DNA of 64,000 nucleotides, from the NCBI RefSeq assembly GCF_004212215.1, contig NZ_QVFV01000001.1, forward strand, positions 1,448,155 to 1,512,154, written 5' to 3'. This document shows, in pieces, positions 1 through 10,530 of the stretch. The notes beneath the pieces are model-generated. The model worked only from the letters and a program-made list of their open reading frames with translations. It was not told the DNA's origin and did not search any database. This stretch comes from Leptolyngbya iicbica LK (GTDB lineage: Bacteria > Cyanobacteriota > Cyanobacteriia > Phormidesmidales > Phormidesmidaceae). The first letter of the stretch is position 1. Every line of letters starts with the position of its first letter. The position numbers and the translations under genes are program-made.

Positions 1-1867
1 CCGCCTCAATTTTGGACATTTCCAGCACGTTATTGATCAGGCCAAGCAGGTGTTCACCACTGTTGTTAATAATCTCGACGTAGTTTTGTTGACGGCTGGG
101 CAAAGTGGAGTTGCGCTGGAGCAATTGTGAAAAACCGAGAATCGCATTCAGCGGGGTGCGCAATTCGTGACTCATATTGGCCAAAAATTCACTCTTCGCC
201 TGATTGGCTCGCTCCGATTCTTCTTTGGCGATCCGTAACGCTTGCGCTTGTTGGTGCGTGCGGGCAAATAAATCGGCCTGTTTAATAGCGATGCCGAGCT
301 GGGTGCCAATCCGCGCCAACATTTCACATTCGCCCATTTGCCATTGGCGCGGGCCATCGTTTTGATAGCAAGCCAACAATCCCCACAATTGGTCATTTAA
401 GAAAATGGGCACGATGACATATGCGCGGGCCTGAATCGCTTTGAGCAGATTGAGATAGCAATTGTTAAAGCCCTGTGCATACACATCTTCAACGGCAATG
501 TAGTCGATGCCCTGGGCATAAATGCCGCCCTGGTTTTCTTGCAGATAGGTATCGCGGATGATCGTGGCATCGACCGCGAGGCGACCAGGAACGCATTGAT
601 CTTGCTGAAGCAGTTGCTCTTGCCAGGGACCCACACCCGTTTTTTGGAGGAGGGCTTGCCAGGGGACATCGACTGCCTCGGCGATGACTTCCCCACTCCA
701 ATCTGGTTGAAAGCGATACACGATCGCGCGATCGCACCCAATGGCTTGGCGCACCTCTTTGACCGTACTGCGAAAAATCACGTCGAGTTTCATGCTGCGG
801 CGCATTCGTTGCAGCACTAGCGAAGTCGCTCGTTCTTGCTGAGCCACTTGGGCCAGTTGTAAGTTGCGCTGGCTCAGTTCCTCTGTCCGCTGAGCCACCT
901 GCTGTTCCATACCGGCATAGGTAGCGCGCAATTCGGCTTCGGCCTGTTGGCGTTGCAGTTCGGCGGTGGCTCGCGCGGCAAAAATGCTCATGATGGCTGC
1001 AGCCTCATCCGGGCGCTGCAAAGGGCGATCGTGCACCACACAGAGCGTTCCGATCGCCTGGCCAGTATCGGTCAGTAACGGCACTCCCAGATAGGATTCC
1101 GCCTTGGCCTCAGCAAGTAAGCGCGAGTCGGGAAACTCAGTCTGAACCGCCGCTGGTAAGTAATACTGCTGCCCCGTCGTAATCACCCGGCTACAAGCCG
1201 TACCGGGCAGCGCCACCTGAAAATTTTCACAGACTTTGCCCTCGCCCCACACGGCCAGCGCCTGAACCGTGTCAGTGTCTGCCTGATATTCCGACACAAA
1301 GGCATAGTTCACTTTGAGGGCCTGCGCCATGTTTTTGACTAACGCCGCGAAGAATGCCTCTCCAGTGGCCGACGCCGTGCCCTCGACCAGGCGCTGCAAC
1401 GTTTCTTGAGATTGTTGGCGGACAGTCATTTCAGCTTGTAATTGTTGATTGAGATCTTCTAGATCTTGGGGCGATCGCAGCGCCAAAAATTGCGGCATCC
1501 ACTCCACCAGCTTGAGCGCCGTGACGACGGAAATGAACGCGGTCAACGCTCGCTCTGTCCCAGCGACCCAGTAGTTGGGAAACCACAGCACCCAAATATC
1601 CAACAGGTGCCCCACCCCGCAAAACGCAATAAAGGCCCCAAACAATAGGAACACCTGCGTAAACGGCGTATCGTGGCGGCGGCGGACGAAGTAAACCAGC
1701 ATGATGGGGATCGAAAAATAGGCCAGCGCAATCAATACATCGCTCACCACATGCAACGTCACCAGAGGCGTTTGCCACAGATAGCAATGTCCATGGGGAA
1801 TATAGGAATTCTGCAATTGCCCCAGCCAAGCGATAGTGCTCACCGCGCTCGCAGCCGCCCCAGCCAT
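1..1867 (-). CDS. Ethylene-receptor-like, GAF/cyanobacteriochrome sensor histidine kinase (C-terminus outside window)
   Basis: The reading frame is open from an ATG at 1867 to the window edge (622 codons); the kinase ATPase domain lies beyond it. Residues about 30-115 form three hydrophobic helices that match the plant ETR1 ethylene-binding domain. The motifs [13 protein letters not shown] and [11 protein letters not shown] place Asp43, Cys83 and His87 at the ETR1 Asp25, Cys65 and His69 positions with identical spacing; in ETR1 the Cys and His hold the copper cofactor. Next comes an ordinary GAF domain (about 135-290). A second GAF (about 340-510) has the phytochrome/cyanobacteriochrome signatures DWSGE, Cys470 in NNCYLNLL and PRQW. 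Its DTYL replaces the DXCF motif, so the second cysteine of that subclass is absent. A HisKA box follows, with His567 in MSHELRTP. Synechocystis Slr1212 (SynEtr1/UirS) combines the same kinds of domain. Ethylene and light sensing are inferred from these residues, not shown. Confidence 0.88.
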   Translation of the reverse strand, partial: MAGAAASAVSTIAWLGQLQNSYIPHGHCYLWQTPLVTLHVVSDVLIALAYFSIPIMLVYFVRRRHDTPFTQVFLLFGAFIAFCGVGHLLDIWVLWFPNYWVAGTERALTAFISVVTALKLVEWMPQFLALRSPQDLEDLNQQLQAEMTVRQQSQETLQRLVEGTASATGEAFFAALVKNMAQALKVNYAFVSEYQADTDTVQALAVWGEGKVCENFQVALPGTACSRVITTGQQYYLPAAVQTEFPDSRLLAEAKAESYLGVPLLTDTGQAIGTLCVVHDRPLQRPDEAAAIMSIFAARATAELQRQQAEAELRATYAGMEQQVAQRTEELSQRNLQLAQVAQQERATSLVLQRMRRSMKLDVIFRSTVKEVRQAIGCDRAIVYRFQPDWSGEVIAEAVDVPWQALLQKTGVGPWQEQLLQQDQCVPGRLAVDATIIRDTYLQENQGGIYAQGIDYIAVEDVYAQGFNNCYLNLLKAIQARAYVIVPIFLNDQLWGLLACYQNDGPRQWQMGECEMLARIGTQLGIAIKQADLFARTHQQAQALRIAKEESERANQAKSEFLANMSHELRTPLNAILGFSQLLQRNSTLPSRQQNYVEIINNSGEHLLGLINNVLEMSKIEA

Positions 1868-2029
1868 ATGTTTCCAACCCTGTATGCAATAGTCTGGTCA
1901 TAGGTTGCCCATTTGTGATGCCAGAGCTTGAATGTTACGAGCTATACCATCAGCTTACTGAGAAATCGGGCACACCACACAAATCATCTAGACGTTTTAT
2001 GGCAGCCCAGAGGTTACCCGTGCTTTCGT

Positions 2030-2061
2030 CTATGGCAATCCGCAGCTATGGCAATCCGCAG
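2030..2061. repeat. 16-bp tandem duplication
   Basis: The unit CTATGGCAATCCGCAG occurs twice head to tail and is followed by TCAGGTGCCGA. The same core recurs near 2254 and, in diverged form, near 27405. Confidence 0.8.
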
Positions 2062-2232
2062 TCAGGTGCCGAGAGCCCAAAAGTTTAAAGTATGAGCGTT
2101 GAATCGAAGTGTGGACAGCCGTCTCGGCTGTCCTAGGGCAAGCAAGATGCTTGCTCAACAAAACTTGGGTTGGATTTGAAAAATCCTGCTTCCTAACCTA
2201 AGCCCCTCGTTTGTCCGTCAAATCAATGAATG

Positions 2233-2292
2233 GAGCTATCTGCGCAGCGCTATATGGCAATCCGCAGTCAGGTACCGACAGGTAAGGGGCTG
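2233..2292. repeat. Dispersed repeat, copy B
   Basis: It contains GGAGCTAT...GCGCTATAT (2232-2254) directly followed by GGCAATCCGCAGTCAGGTAC, then CGACAGGTAAGGGGCT. The same two modules occur at 27402-27497 in the reverse order, which suggests a rearranged or multi-copy intergenic repeat family. Confidence 0.65.
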
Positions 2293-2453
2293 CGGAGATT
2301 TCTGAGCAAGAAATCACCTGGAAAAGACGGGGGGTCGGTTGCGGTTGATGCCAGGAACCCCAACACAGTCAAGCGTCTGATCTGGTTGGGTCTCGTGCCT
2401 CGACGCCAACCGACACGGGGACAGAGACCCGATTGCGTACTCCTCCCACACAA

Positions 2454-2481
2454 AAAAATCGGGCCAGATCAGGTCTGGCCC
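2454..2481 (-). terminator. Intrinsic terminator of glgP
   Basis: GGGCCAGA (2461-2468) pairs perfectly with TCTGGCCC (2474-2481) around a 5-nt loop. On the minus strand the stem is followed by GATTTTTTTG. It lies 26 bases past the glgP stop codon. Confidence 0.85.
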
Positions 2482-2507
2482 AATTGTCGTGAGACTATAC
2501 CAATGAC

Positions 2508-5051
2508 TTACACCGTCAATGAAGCCTGGGCTTGGTCATAAATCGGGACGGTGACGGGTAGAGGCTTGACTTTCCAGATGTCTTCGCAGTATTCGCTGAT
2601 GGAGCGATCGCTGGAAAACTTCCCAGTGCGCGCCGCATTCAAAATCGACATGCGGGTCCAGTTGTCTTGATCCCGGTAGGCTTGGTCTACTTGATCCTGA
2701 CAATCAATGTAGGCCTGATAATCCGCCAACACCACAAAGGGATCGTGGTGTAGCAGATTATCCAACAACGGTCGGAAGAGTTCTGGATCACCGTGGGAGA
2801 AGTGACCGTGGGCGACTAAGTCCAGCACAGCCTTCAGCGTTTCATTACTATCGTAATAATCCCAGGGGTTGTAGCCGTTGGCTTTGAGTTCCTGCACTTC
2901 TGGGGTCTTGAGACCAAAGAGGAAGAAGTTTTCGGCCCCCACTTCTTCACGGATTTCGATGTTTGCACCATCCAAAGTACCGATGGTCAGTGCGCCATTC
3001 ATCGAGAACTTCATGTTGCCCGTGCCAGACGCCTCTTTGCCCGCAGTGGAAATCTGCTCCGACAGCTCGGCGGCAGGATACACGCGCTGACCAAAAGTGA
3101 CGTTGTAATCCGGTAGGAAGACTACTTTGAGGCGATCGCGCACATCGGGATCGTTATTCACCACATCGCCGACCGACGTGACGAACTTGATCATGAGCTT
3201 CGCCATGGCATAGCCCGGAGCCGCCTTGCCACCAAAGATAAAGGTGCGGGGCGTCAGGTCAATGTCAGGATTCGCCTTGATGCGGTTATACAGCGTGATG
3301 ATGTGCAGCACCTTCAGATGTTGGCGCTTATATTCGTGAATCCGTTTGACCAACACGTCGAACATCGATTCGGGGTTGACCGTGATCCCCGTGCGCCGCT
3401 GAATGTGCTCAGCCAAGTCGCGCTTGATCGACAGCTTAATTTGCCGCCACTCATGACGGAAGCCAGGATCGTCAGCGTACTGCTCCAGTCCTTTCAGCTC
3501 ATGAAGATGCTTGATCCAGTTATCGCCAATCTTGCTGCTGATCAAGTTGGTTAGCCGAGGATTCGCCTGCACCATCCACCGTCGAGGCGTCACCCCGTTA
3601 GTTTTGTTGTTGAACTTCTCAGGGGACAGTTCGTAGAAATCCTTGAGAATGGTAGATTTCACCAGTTCGGTATGCAGCGCCGCCACCCCGTTGATCGAGT
3701 AGCTGCCCACGCAGGCGAGATTGGCCATGCGCACTGAGCGATGACCGCTTTCATCAATTAACGACAGCCGCTCCAGGTGCCCTTCATCGCCCATGAACTT
3801 CACCCGCACCTGATCCAAAAAGCGGCGGTTGATTTCATAAATGATCTCCAGATGGCGAGGCAGGATGCGCCCAAACAGATCGACCGACCATTTCTCTAGC
3901 GCTTCAGGCAACAGAGTGTGATTAGTAAAAGCAAAGGAGCGACTGGTGACATCCCAAGCGGTATCCCATGCCATGTCGTGCTCATCAATGAGCAGCCGCA
4001 TGAGCTCAGCCACCCCGATCGCCGGGTGAGTATCGTTGAGCTGTACGGCAAACTTTTCGTGGAAGGTGTTGAGACGACGCCCACTGGTCAAGTGAATGCG
4101 GATCATGTCTTGCAGCGCGCAAGACACAAAGAAGAACTGCTGCATCAGGCGCAACTCTTTGCCCTGCACTTGCTCATCGTTGGGATACAAGACTTTGCTG
4201 ATGTTCTCAGACACGATCTTTTGGTCCACCGCGCCATAGTAGTCACCCACGTTAAAGACTTGGAAGTCAAAGGATTCCGGAGCTTCGGACTTCCACAAGC
4301 GCAGGGTATTGACCGTGTTGACCTTATAACCCGTGATCGGGGTGTCATAGGGAATGCCTTTCACGATTTGAGCGGGCACCCACCGCACTTTGTATTGGCC
4401 TTGGTTGTCCACATAGGGCTCAGTGTGACCGCCCAGCTTGACGGTGACGGCAAAGCTCGGTCGGGCAATTTCCCAAGGGTTGCCAAACTGGAGCCACTTG
4501 TCGGTCATTTCGACCTGCCAGCCATCGCGGATGTCTTGGTCAAAGATGCCAAATTCGTACCGGATGCCGTAGCCGAGTGCGGGAATTTCCAAACTGGATA
4601 GGGAGTCCATGTAGCAGGCGGCCAAGCGACCCAAGCCACCATTGCCGAGACCGGGTTCTTCTTCTTGATCGATCAGGACCTGATAATCCAGATTCGATTC
4701 CTGCACGGCTTGCCGAACTTCGTCCTGAATGTCTAAGTTAATCAGGTTATTTTCCAAATGCGGCCCCAGCAGAAATTCCGCTGAGAGGTAGGAAACGATG
4801 CGGGTGTCGGGCTGCAAATAGTTCTTTTTGGAGTAGAGCCAGCGGGGCATCAGGCGATCGCGCACCACAAACGCGAGGGCCAGATAAAAGTCATTTTTCG
4901 AAGCATGTTCGGGCAGTTTGCCCTGAATGTAATACAGGTGGTCGGCTAAGGCGCGGCGTAGGGTTTCGACGCTGAGGCCGGTGCGATCGTCTTCGATCGT
5001 AATGGGACAATTTGCTAAAGGATCATTGGCTAAAGGATCAGCAGCAACCAT
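2508..5051 (-). CDS. glgP: Glycogen phosphorylase
   Basis: This enzyme releases glucose 1-phosphate from alpha-1,4-glucan ends using pyridoxal phosphate (EC 2.4.1.1), the main step of dark glycogen use in cyanobacteria. The 847 residues are full family length. The signature EASGTGNMKFSMNGAL (about 673-688) carries the PLP lysine at about 681. EEEPGLGNGGLGRLAACYMD and NDTHPAIGVAELMRLLIDEH are further family blocks. The start ATG at 5051 is preceded by GGAGGAATCTGAAAT, a good ribosome site. The gene reads in the same direction as pgi, which lies 388 bp upstream, so glucose 1-phosphate and glucose 6-phosphate handling are neighbours. An intrinsic terminator closes the transcript. Identification is firm. 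Confidence 0.97.
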   Translation of the reverse strand: MVAADPLANDPLANCPITIEDDRTGLSVETLRRALADHLYYIQGKLPEHASKNDFYLALAFVVRDRLMPRWLYSKKNYLQPDTRIVSYLSAEFLLGPHLENNLINLDIQDEVRQAVQESNLDYQVLIDQEEEPGLGNGGLGRLAACYMDSLSSLEIPALGYGIRYEFGIFDQDIRDGWQVEMTDKWLQFGNPWEIARPSFAVTVKLGGHTEPYVDNQGQYKVRWVPAQIVKGIPYDTPITGYKVNTVNTLRLWKSEAPESFDFQVFNVGDYYGAVDQKIVSENISKVLYPNDEQVQGKELRLMQQFFFVSCALQDMIRIHLTSGRRLNTFHEKFAVQLNDTHPAIGVAELMRLLIDEHDMAWDTAWDVTSRSFAFTNHTLLPEALEKWSVDLFGRILPRHLEIIYEINRRFLDQVRVKFMGDEGHLERLSLIDESGHRSVRMANLACVGSYSINGVAALHTELVKSTILKDFYELSPEKFNNKTNGVTPRRWMVQANPRLTNLISSKIGDNWIKHLHELKGLEQYADDPGFRHEWRQIKLSIKRDLAEHIQRRTGITVNPESMFDVLVKRIHEYKRQHLKVLHIITLYNRIKANPDIDLTPRTFIFGGKAAPGYAMAKLMIKFVTSVGDVVNNDPDVRDRLKVVFLPDYNVTFGQRVYPAAELSEQISTAGKEASGTGNMKFSMNGALTIGTLDGANIEIREEVGAENFFLFGLKTPEVQELKANGYNPWDYYDSNETLKAVLDLVAHGHFSHGDPELFRPLLDNLLHHDPFVVLADYQAYIDCQDQVDQAYRDQDNWTRMSILNAARTGKFSSDRSISEYCEDIWKVKPLPVTVPIYDQAQASLTV

Positions 5052-5439
5052 ATTTCAGATTCCTCCAAGGGTTAGAACAGGTTTTAGACAACAACGCTGA
5101 TTGAGGCGTTGGACCTGGCGCTTTCACCAGGCAATCGATTAAATTTCCAGGTAAGTTTTTCGGCAAACGTGGGAGTCATGCAAGATAAAAAGCTTTCAGA
5201 CACGGACAGCGATCGCGCACTGGGATAGGCAACGATCATGGCTCACAAGCTGTCACCGGGTTCGAGTACACCAAAATCAGGCAAGGGGCAGCCGTGATTT
5301 TTTCGCCACGGTAGCAAATAATCATGGTGCGTCCACTGATTTCACAACAATTTAAAGACTTGATTGCATTAACTCTGACTGTACTGAGTGCTTATGATCT
5401 CAGTGGCCACTGAAGAAACGGCAAATTCCCCCGCAAAAT
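5052..5439. other. glgP-pgi intergenic region
   Basis: No gene is visible in these 388 bases. A perfect 14-bp palindrome, TCAGTGGCCACTGA (5400-5413), lies 27 bp past the pgi stop; it may be part of a terminator or a protein site. The rest should hold the glgP promoter, which I could not define. Confidence 0.5.
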
Positions 5440-7038
5440 TTAAGACTCTGACGATGCTTTGGCCGCCACATTGAGTTTCGAGGGGGTGCGGCGATCGCCT
5501 TGCAGGGTGATGCCGCGATTGTTGGCGGCCAAGTGTCGCAGTATTTTGTACACCGATTCCACTTGGTCAGTCGCGCCCGCTTTGTCGGCCACCGTGGCCA
5601 GCGGCAGGGGCTGATCGAGCGATCGCACCACGGTCAACACGCGACGTTGCAAATCGATAATCGAAGCCGCCGCTTTTTTGCCCGCTTCGACGCCGGGTTG
5701 GTGGTAAGCATTGATATTCACCAGCGAGGCATACAGGCCCACTGCCCGCTCGTACAGAGCGATTAGCGCCCCCACCGTGCGAGGCGTCACCTCATTGATG
5801 GTGATGGTGATCGATTCGCGCTGATTGTCATAGAGCGCGGCTCGCGTGCCCTGCAAAAACCCATTCAAGAAGTCGCCGGAGGTTGCATCGGGCTCCACTT
5901 CAATGGATGGCCCTTCCCGATCTTTCAGCACTTCAATAAACGTCGCGAAAAAGTTGGGCACGCCCTCGCGGAGCTGCTGCACATAGGCATGTTGGTCGGT
6001 GGAACCTTTGTTGCCATACACAGCGATCCCCTGATGAACGACGTTGCCATCCAGGTCTTTTTCTTTGCCGAGCGACTCCATCACCAGCTGTTGCAAATAG
6101 CGAGAAAACAGCAGCAGACTGTCTTTATAGGGCAGCATCACCATGTCCTTCTCGCCTTGGCCGTTACCCGCGTAATACCAGGCCAGCGCCAGCAGCGCCG
6201 CCGGATTCGTTTTCAGATCAGCCACGCGGGTGGCGGCATCCATTTCTTTGGCGCCCACCAGCATAGAGCGGATGTCAATGCCGAGCAGCGACGCCGACAG
6301 CAGACCAACCGCTGACATTTCCGAGGTGCGGCCCCCCACCCAGTCAAACATGGGAAATTCGGCGAGCCAACCTTCCATGCGTTCCAGCTCGTCCATCTTG
6401 CTGCCAATCATGGTGATGGCGACCGCGTGGGAAGGAAAATCCAAGCCCAGGGCTTCGAAGCGGTGTTTCACTTCCAACATGCCGTTGCGGGTTTCGGGGG
6501 TGCCGCCGGACTTGCTGGTAATGAGGACGAGGGTGCTTTTCAAGTCGTCGCCCAAGCGATCGAGCACCAGATCCAGCCCAGCGGGATCGGTGTTGTCCAT
6601 GAAGTAAATGTCCATCTTGGGATTGATGGGCGCGAGCGCTTCGGAGACAAACTCGGGACCCAGAGCCGAGCCGCCAATCCCTACGGAGAGAATGCGGGTG
6701 AACTGATCAGCTTCCGCTGGCTTGATAGTGCCAGCGTGAACCTGCTGCACAAAGTCGTCAATCTCATCGAGCACGGTGGTAATCTCTTGCCCCAAGTCGT
6801 CAGGGGCTAAGTCGGGATCCCGCAGCCAATAATGGCCCACCATGCGGTCTTCGTCCGGATTGGCGATCGCCCCTGCTTCCAATGCCGCCATGTCGGCAAA
6901 GGCTTTGGCAAACTTGGGCTGCAAACTTTCCACAAAGGCGGCATCAAAGCCCATGCGGCTGATATCAACGTAAAGCTCCAGCCCATCGTGATAATAGAGC
7001 CAGTCTTCGTAGCGCTGCCAGAGTTCGGTGGCGTTCAT
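5440..7038 (-). CDS. pgi: Glucose-6-phosphate isomerase
   Basis: Interconverts glucose 6-phosphate and fructose 6-phosphate (EC 5.3.1.9), linking glycogen, glycolysis, the oxidative pentose phosphate pathway and gluconeogenesis. The frame matches the about 530-aa cyanobacterial enzyme. It contains two SIS folds, with [16 protein letters not shown] and [11 protein letters not shown] in the first and the active-site block [16 protein letters not shown] (about 240-255). Two starts are possible: GTG at 7044 and ATG at 7038. I chose ATG because GAGGAG lies 5 nt upstream of it, whereas the GTG overlaps that ribosome site. Confidence 0.96.
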   Translation of the reverse strand: MNATELWQRYEDWLYYHDGLELYVDISRMGFDAAFVESLQPKFAKAFADMAALEAGAIANPDEDRMVGHYWLRDPDLAPDDLGQEITTVLDEIDDFVQQVHAGTIKPAEADQFTRILSVGIGGSALGPEFVSEALAPINPKMDIYFMDNTDPAGLDLVLDRLGDDLKSTLVLITSKSGGTPETRNGMLEVKHRFEALGLDFPSHAVAITMIGSKMDELERMEGWLAEFPMFDWVGGRTSEMSAVGLLSASLLGIDIRSMLVGAKEMDAATRVADLKTNPAALLALAWYYAGNGQGEKDMVMLPYKDSLLLFSRYLQQLVMESLGKEKDLDGNVVHQGIAVYGNKGSTDQHAYVQQLREGVPNFFATFIEVLKDREGPSIEVEPDATSGDFLNGFLQGTRAALYDNQRESITITINEVTPRTVGALIALYERAVGLYASLVNINAYHQPGVEAGKKAAASIIDLQRRVLTVVRSLDQPLPLATVADKAGATDQVESVYKILRHLAANNRGITLQGDRRTPSKLNVAAKASSES

Positions 7039-7300
7039 GAACACTCCTCATTTGCACTGCTCTCGTCGCGATGTGGCTGATCGGACGGGATCTGCGATCG
7101 CTTTCACCATAACCAATGGTTTTTCTGCAACCAAGAGATTTTAAGACTCCTTTTTCAATTCTGGGGAAAGTCACGGCTAACACCGCCCGCGATCGCGATC
7201 GCCCAAATTTCTCTACGGAATTTGCAGAAAAGTGCGCCAGTTCAGGGTTCTATTGCTACACTCTGAAGCACTTAGACTGACTGTACTACTCCCGTTCACA

Positions 7301-9286
7301 ATGGCAACGCGCCGCTTTTATCGCAATCTGGCTGCTAAGCGCCGACAACGCAAGCGTCGGGCCACCTTTTTCTCGATTTTGGCGATCGCGGGGGGAGCCT
7401 TGCTGCTACAAGCGTTTCACATCGCAGCGGGCTACCTCGAAGCACCCGCCACCTTGGGCACCATTCAGCTTGGCAAAACGTTGACCGAAGGCACCACACT
7501 GATTGGGCTACAGGATGTCAAAGCCGCCAATGGTCGCCCTCAGATTTCACCATTGCCCAAAGCGGAAGAAGTGTGGGAGTGCGAGGTCGTGGTGGTGGGC
7601 GGCACCCTGGGCGGGGTCGCAGCAGCGAACCATGCGATGCGGACGGGCGCCCAAACTTGCTTAATTGAGGTGACGCCCTGGCTAGGCGGGCAGATCAGCT
7701 CTCAAGGGGTTTCCGCCATTGATGAGTCGCGAACGATGCGGCAGTTTCAAAACTTTTCCGAAAGCTGGCGCGAGTTCAAACGCTCCATTCGCAGTCAACC
7801 CGTGCGGCTGCCGGGGTGGACGGGGATGAGCGATCGCCAATTCACCTACGAGACCAATAGCTGCTGGGTCGGCTCTCTCTGCTTTTTACCCCGCGCCGGA
7901 GCCAACGCCTCAGAACAACTGTTGCAGTCGGCCTTGGCATCGTCGCCCCAAAGCCGCTGGGCCACGTCCACCGCGTTCAAAGGCGCTGCTTTCGACACAT
8001 CAGGACGCAACATCACCGCCGTTTATGCGGTGCGCCGGACGCCGAAAAACGAAAATTATCTGCCCAAAGGACGGCTGTCGCAAGAGCTCTACGACTGGTA
8101 TGCCTGGTCGAGCAGCGAGTTGTACGACAAAAAGCCGATTCGCCTGCAGCCGCCCGCTGGTCAGCGCATGATCGTCATCGACGCCACCGACACCGGCGAA
8201 TTTATTGCCTGGGCCCAAGTGCCCTTTCGGGTCGGCTCTGATGGTAAAGACGTGCTGGATGAGCCCAACGCCCCCGTGCAGTCCAACCCCGCTTGCACCC
8301 AGGCATTTACCTATCCCTTTGTGATGGGCATTGTGGACGACGAAGGCGGCAGCAAGCAAGCCCTCGCTCGGTTAGAAACCAGCCTGCCCAAAGACGAACA
8401 CCGCAATATGTTCGGCATGGAAGGGTTCCCCATGTACCACAATGGCGGCCTGTTTAACTATCGCCGCATCATCAGCCGTCAGACCGGAGAAGGCTCGGTC
8501 GCGCGCACCGCCACAGGCGAGTTGACGATGATCAACTGGACCGAGGGCAATGACTGGAACATCATGGACGATGCCCTCGTGATGACCCAGGACATGCTGC
8601 AAGATACTGGGCAATATCAAAACTGGATGGGCGGTCTATCCATTCAAGCGCTAAAAAATGGCGAAAACCATTCCCTGTTGTTTGCGGAATGGCTGATCGA
8701 TCATCAAGCAACCAGTGAGTTTCCCCTGACGTTTTTGTACGGGCCAGATGCTCCCATGTGGACGCAGTCGGGGCTGAGCATGGTGCCCTACATTCGCGAG
8801 GGACGGCGCATCATTGGGCGGCCCGCCTACGGGCAAGAGCAATTCATGATGACGGAGCGCGACCTGCGGGTCGATATTGATGGCGGGCGTGAATTTGCCC
8901 CCACCGCGATCGCCCTCACCCACTACGACATCGACATTCACGGCTGTCGGTGGCGCAATTGGGCGCCCTCTTACGAGGCCACCCGCGCCAGCGTCAACGA
9001 ACGGCTAGCGCGCCCCCTGCCCATTCCCCTCGAAGCGTTGATCCCCGTCGGCGTTGATAACCTGCTGATTGGCGGCAAGAGTATTGCCGGGTCGCACATT
9101 GTCAATGCCATGACCCGAGTGCACTATGGCGAATGGAGTGTCGGCGCGGCCGCTGGGGCCACTGCGGGCTGGCTCACTGAGGTCGCTCAACCCACCAACC
9201 TCACCCCCTCGCAAATTGTGGTAACGAATCAGATTGGCGATCTACAAAAATTCTTAGTCGATCAAAAACTGCGCTACTACTGGTAA
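7301..9286 (+). CDS. FAD-dependent oxidoreductase (FAD_oxidored type), membrane-anchored
   Basis: After an Arg/Lys-rich start (MATRRFYRNLAAKRRQRKRR) comes one hydrophobic segment (about 23-40), so the protein is probably anchored or exported. The dinucleotide-binding motif VVVGGTLGGVAAANHAMRTG (about residues 99-118) and the following LIEVTPWLGGQISSQG fit the PF12831 group of FAD oxidoreductases. The C-terminal block NLLIGGKSIAGSHIVNAMTR is also typical. The substrate is unknown. A longer frame opens at 7232, but ATG at 7301 gives a better leader. The downstream lipoprotein gene begins 23 bp past the stop, so the two are probably cotranscribed. Confidence 0.85.
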   Translation: MATRRFYRNLAAKRRQRKRRATFFSILAIAGGALLLQAFHIAAGYLEAPATLGTIQLGKTLTEGTTLIGLQDVKAANGRPQISPLPKAEEVWECEVVVVGGTLGGVAAANHAMRTGAQTCLIEVTPWLGGQISSQGVSAIDESRTMRQFQNFSESWREFKRSIRSQPVRLPGWTGMSDRQFTYETNSCWVGSLCFLPRAGANASEQLLQSALASSPQSRWATSTAFKGAAFDTSGRNITAVYAVRRTPKNENYLPKGRLSQELYDWYAWSSSELYDKKPIRLQPPAGQRMIVIDATDTGEFIAWAQVPFRVGSDGKDVLDEPNAPVQSNPACTQAFTYPFVMGIVDDEGGSKQALARLETSLPKDEHRNMFGMEGFPMYHNGGLFNYRRIISRQTGEGSVARTATGELTMINWTEGNDWNIMDDALVMTQDMLQDTGQYQNWMGGLSIQALKNGENHSLLFAEWLIDHQATSEFPLTFLYGPDAPMWTQSGLSMVPYIREGRRIIGRPAYGQEQFMMTERDLRVDIDGGREFAPTAIALTHYDIDIHGCRWRNWAPSYEATRASVNERLARPLPIPLEALIPVGVDNLLIGGKSIAGSHIVNAMTRVHYGEWSVGAAAGATAGWLTEVAQPTNLTPSQIVVTNQIGDLQKFLVDQKLRYYW

Positions 9287-9309
9287 GAGACGAATTCGGG
9301 ATCAAAGGT

Positions 9310-10530
9310 GTGTGGCAAGCCAGGTTAACGAAACTGCCCTCCGGCTGGGGGCGATCGCGGCGATGGCGGTCTCTCCTGATGGGACTGGTCGCGATCGGGA
9401 CGCTGCTGACCCTGACCGGCTGTGACTTGCCCCAGGTCAGCGCCGAAGAGCGGCTTTTCTTGCCCCTGCAAATTGAGCTGTTGGACGTGGCAACACTGCC
9501 TGCCCAAACGTTTGCCGACACCCCCGTCGGCGGTCTCTCGGCCCTCACCTACGATCGCCAACGCGACGTGTTTTACGCCCTGTCCGATGATCGCGGTCGC
9601 CTGGCGCCGCCCCGGTTTTACACCCTCGCGATGGCCACCGACTTCAGCACGCCCGAGTCCCCAAAAATTGCCGATATTGCCGTGCAGGCCATCACCACGC
9701 TGAAAGATCAGGCGGGTAATGAATATCCCAGCGATCGCCTTGATCCCGAAGGTATGGTGCTCTCGCCCCGCCAAACCGTCTTCATTTCCAGCGAAGGGGT
9801 CCCCGCCACCCAAACCCCGCCCACCCTCAATGAGTATGATCTCGCCACCGGACAGCTCAAAACCGAATTCCGCCTCCCCGCCCGCTTTTTACCCACTGTG
9901 CCCACCGAGGAAGAGCCGGAGCCAGCGGCACAAGGCATTCGCGACAATTTGGGCTTTGAAGCCCTGACCCTGGGACCGACCTCTAGCGCTGGAGCATTCG
10001 AACCCTTTCGCCTCTTCATGGCGACCGAATCCGCCCTCGCCCAAGACTTTGACCCCGATCCCGCCAATCCCCTTACCAACCGCTTTCTGCATTACCTGAT
10101 TGGGCCGCAGCAGTCCACCTTCATCTCCGAATACGCCTATCCCCTCAGTCTCGAACCGTTGGGCACCGTGGTGAATGGCCTGACAGAGTTAGTGGCGATC
10201 GACCAAGGCGGACATTTCCTCGCCCTTGAACGAGTCCTGGGCATTCGCGGTTTTGTCATCAAGCTCTTTCAACTCGCCACAGGCGGCGCGACCGACATCT
10301 CAACGTTGCCCGCACTACCGTCGTCAGACAATATCAATCCAATTCAAAAACAATTGCTGCTGGATTTCACCACACTAGAGGTACCGGTGGCCGCGATCGA
10401 TAACCTGGAAGGCATGACTCTGGGGCCACCGCTACCGGATGGGAGCGCCAGTCTTTGGTTGATTAGTGACAACAATTTTTCTGATGATCAGTCAACTCAG
10501 GTGTGGTTATTTCGCCTTGCGATCGGGTAA
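9310..10530 (+). CDS. Esterase-like/phytase-like lipoprotein
   Basis: A GTG start gives an N-terminus with Arg residues, a hydrophobic stretch and the lipobox LTLTGC (Cys about 38), indicating a lipoprotein. The mature part has the features of the phytase-like esterase family (PF13449): GGLSALTYDRQRDVFYALSDDRG near the start, DPEGMVL, FEALTLGP and IDNLEGMTLGP near the end, consistent with a beta-propeller. The likely role is periplasmic or outer-membrane hydrolysis of phosphate or other esters; the substrate is unknown. It follows the FAD oxidoreductase by 23 bp. Confidence 0.82.
   Translation: MWQARLTKLPSGWGRSRRWRSLLMGLVAIGTLLTLTGCDLPQVSAEERLFLPLQIELLDVATLPAQTFADTPVGGLSALTYDRQRDVFYALSDDRGRLAPPRFYTLAMATDFSTPESPKIADIAVQAITTLKDQAGNEYPSDRLDPEGMVLSPRQTVFISSEGVPATQTPPTLNEYDLATGQLKTEFRLPARFLPTVPTEEEPEPAAQGIRDNLGFEALTLGPTSSAGAFEPFRLFMATESALAQDFDPDPANPLTNRFLHYLIGPQQSTFISEYAYPLSLEPLGTVVNGLTELVAIDQGGHFLALERVLGIRGFVIKLFQLATGGATDISTLPALPSSDNINPIQKQLLLDFTTLEVPVAAIDNLEGMTLGPPLPDGSASLWLISDNNFSDDQSTQVWLFRLAIG

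Larger units (their letters stand above)
1868..2507. other. Intergenic region with repeats and a terminator
   Basis: I see no credible gene in these 640 bases. They hold the upstream region of the sensor kinase, a 16-bp tandem duplication (2030-2061), a copy of a dispersed repeat (2233-2292) and the glgP terminator (2454-2481). A 103-codon plus-strand frame across 2230-2541 runs through the repeat and terminator and is not supported. Confidence 0.6.

Noticed and set aside
2230-2541. 103-codon plus-strand frame
   Set aside because: It runs through a dispersed repeat and the glgP terminator and shows no protein-like pattern.
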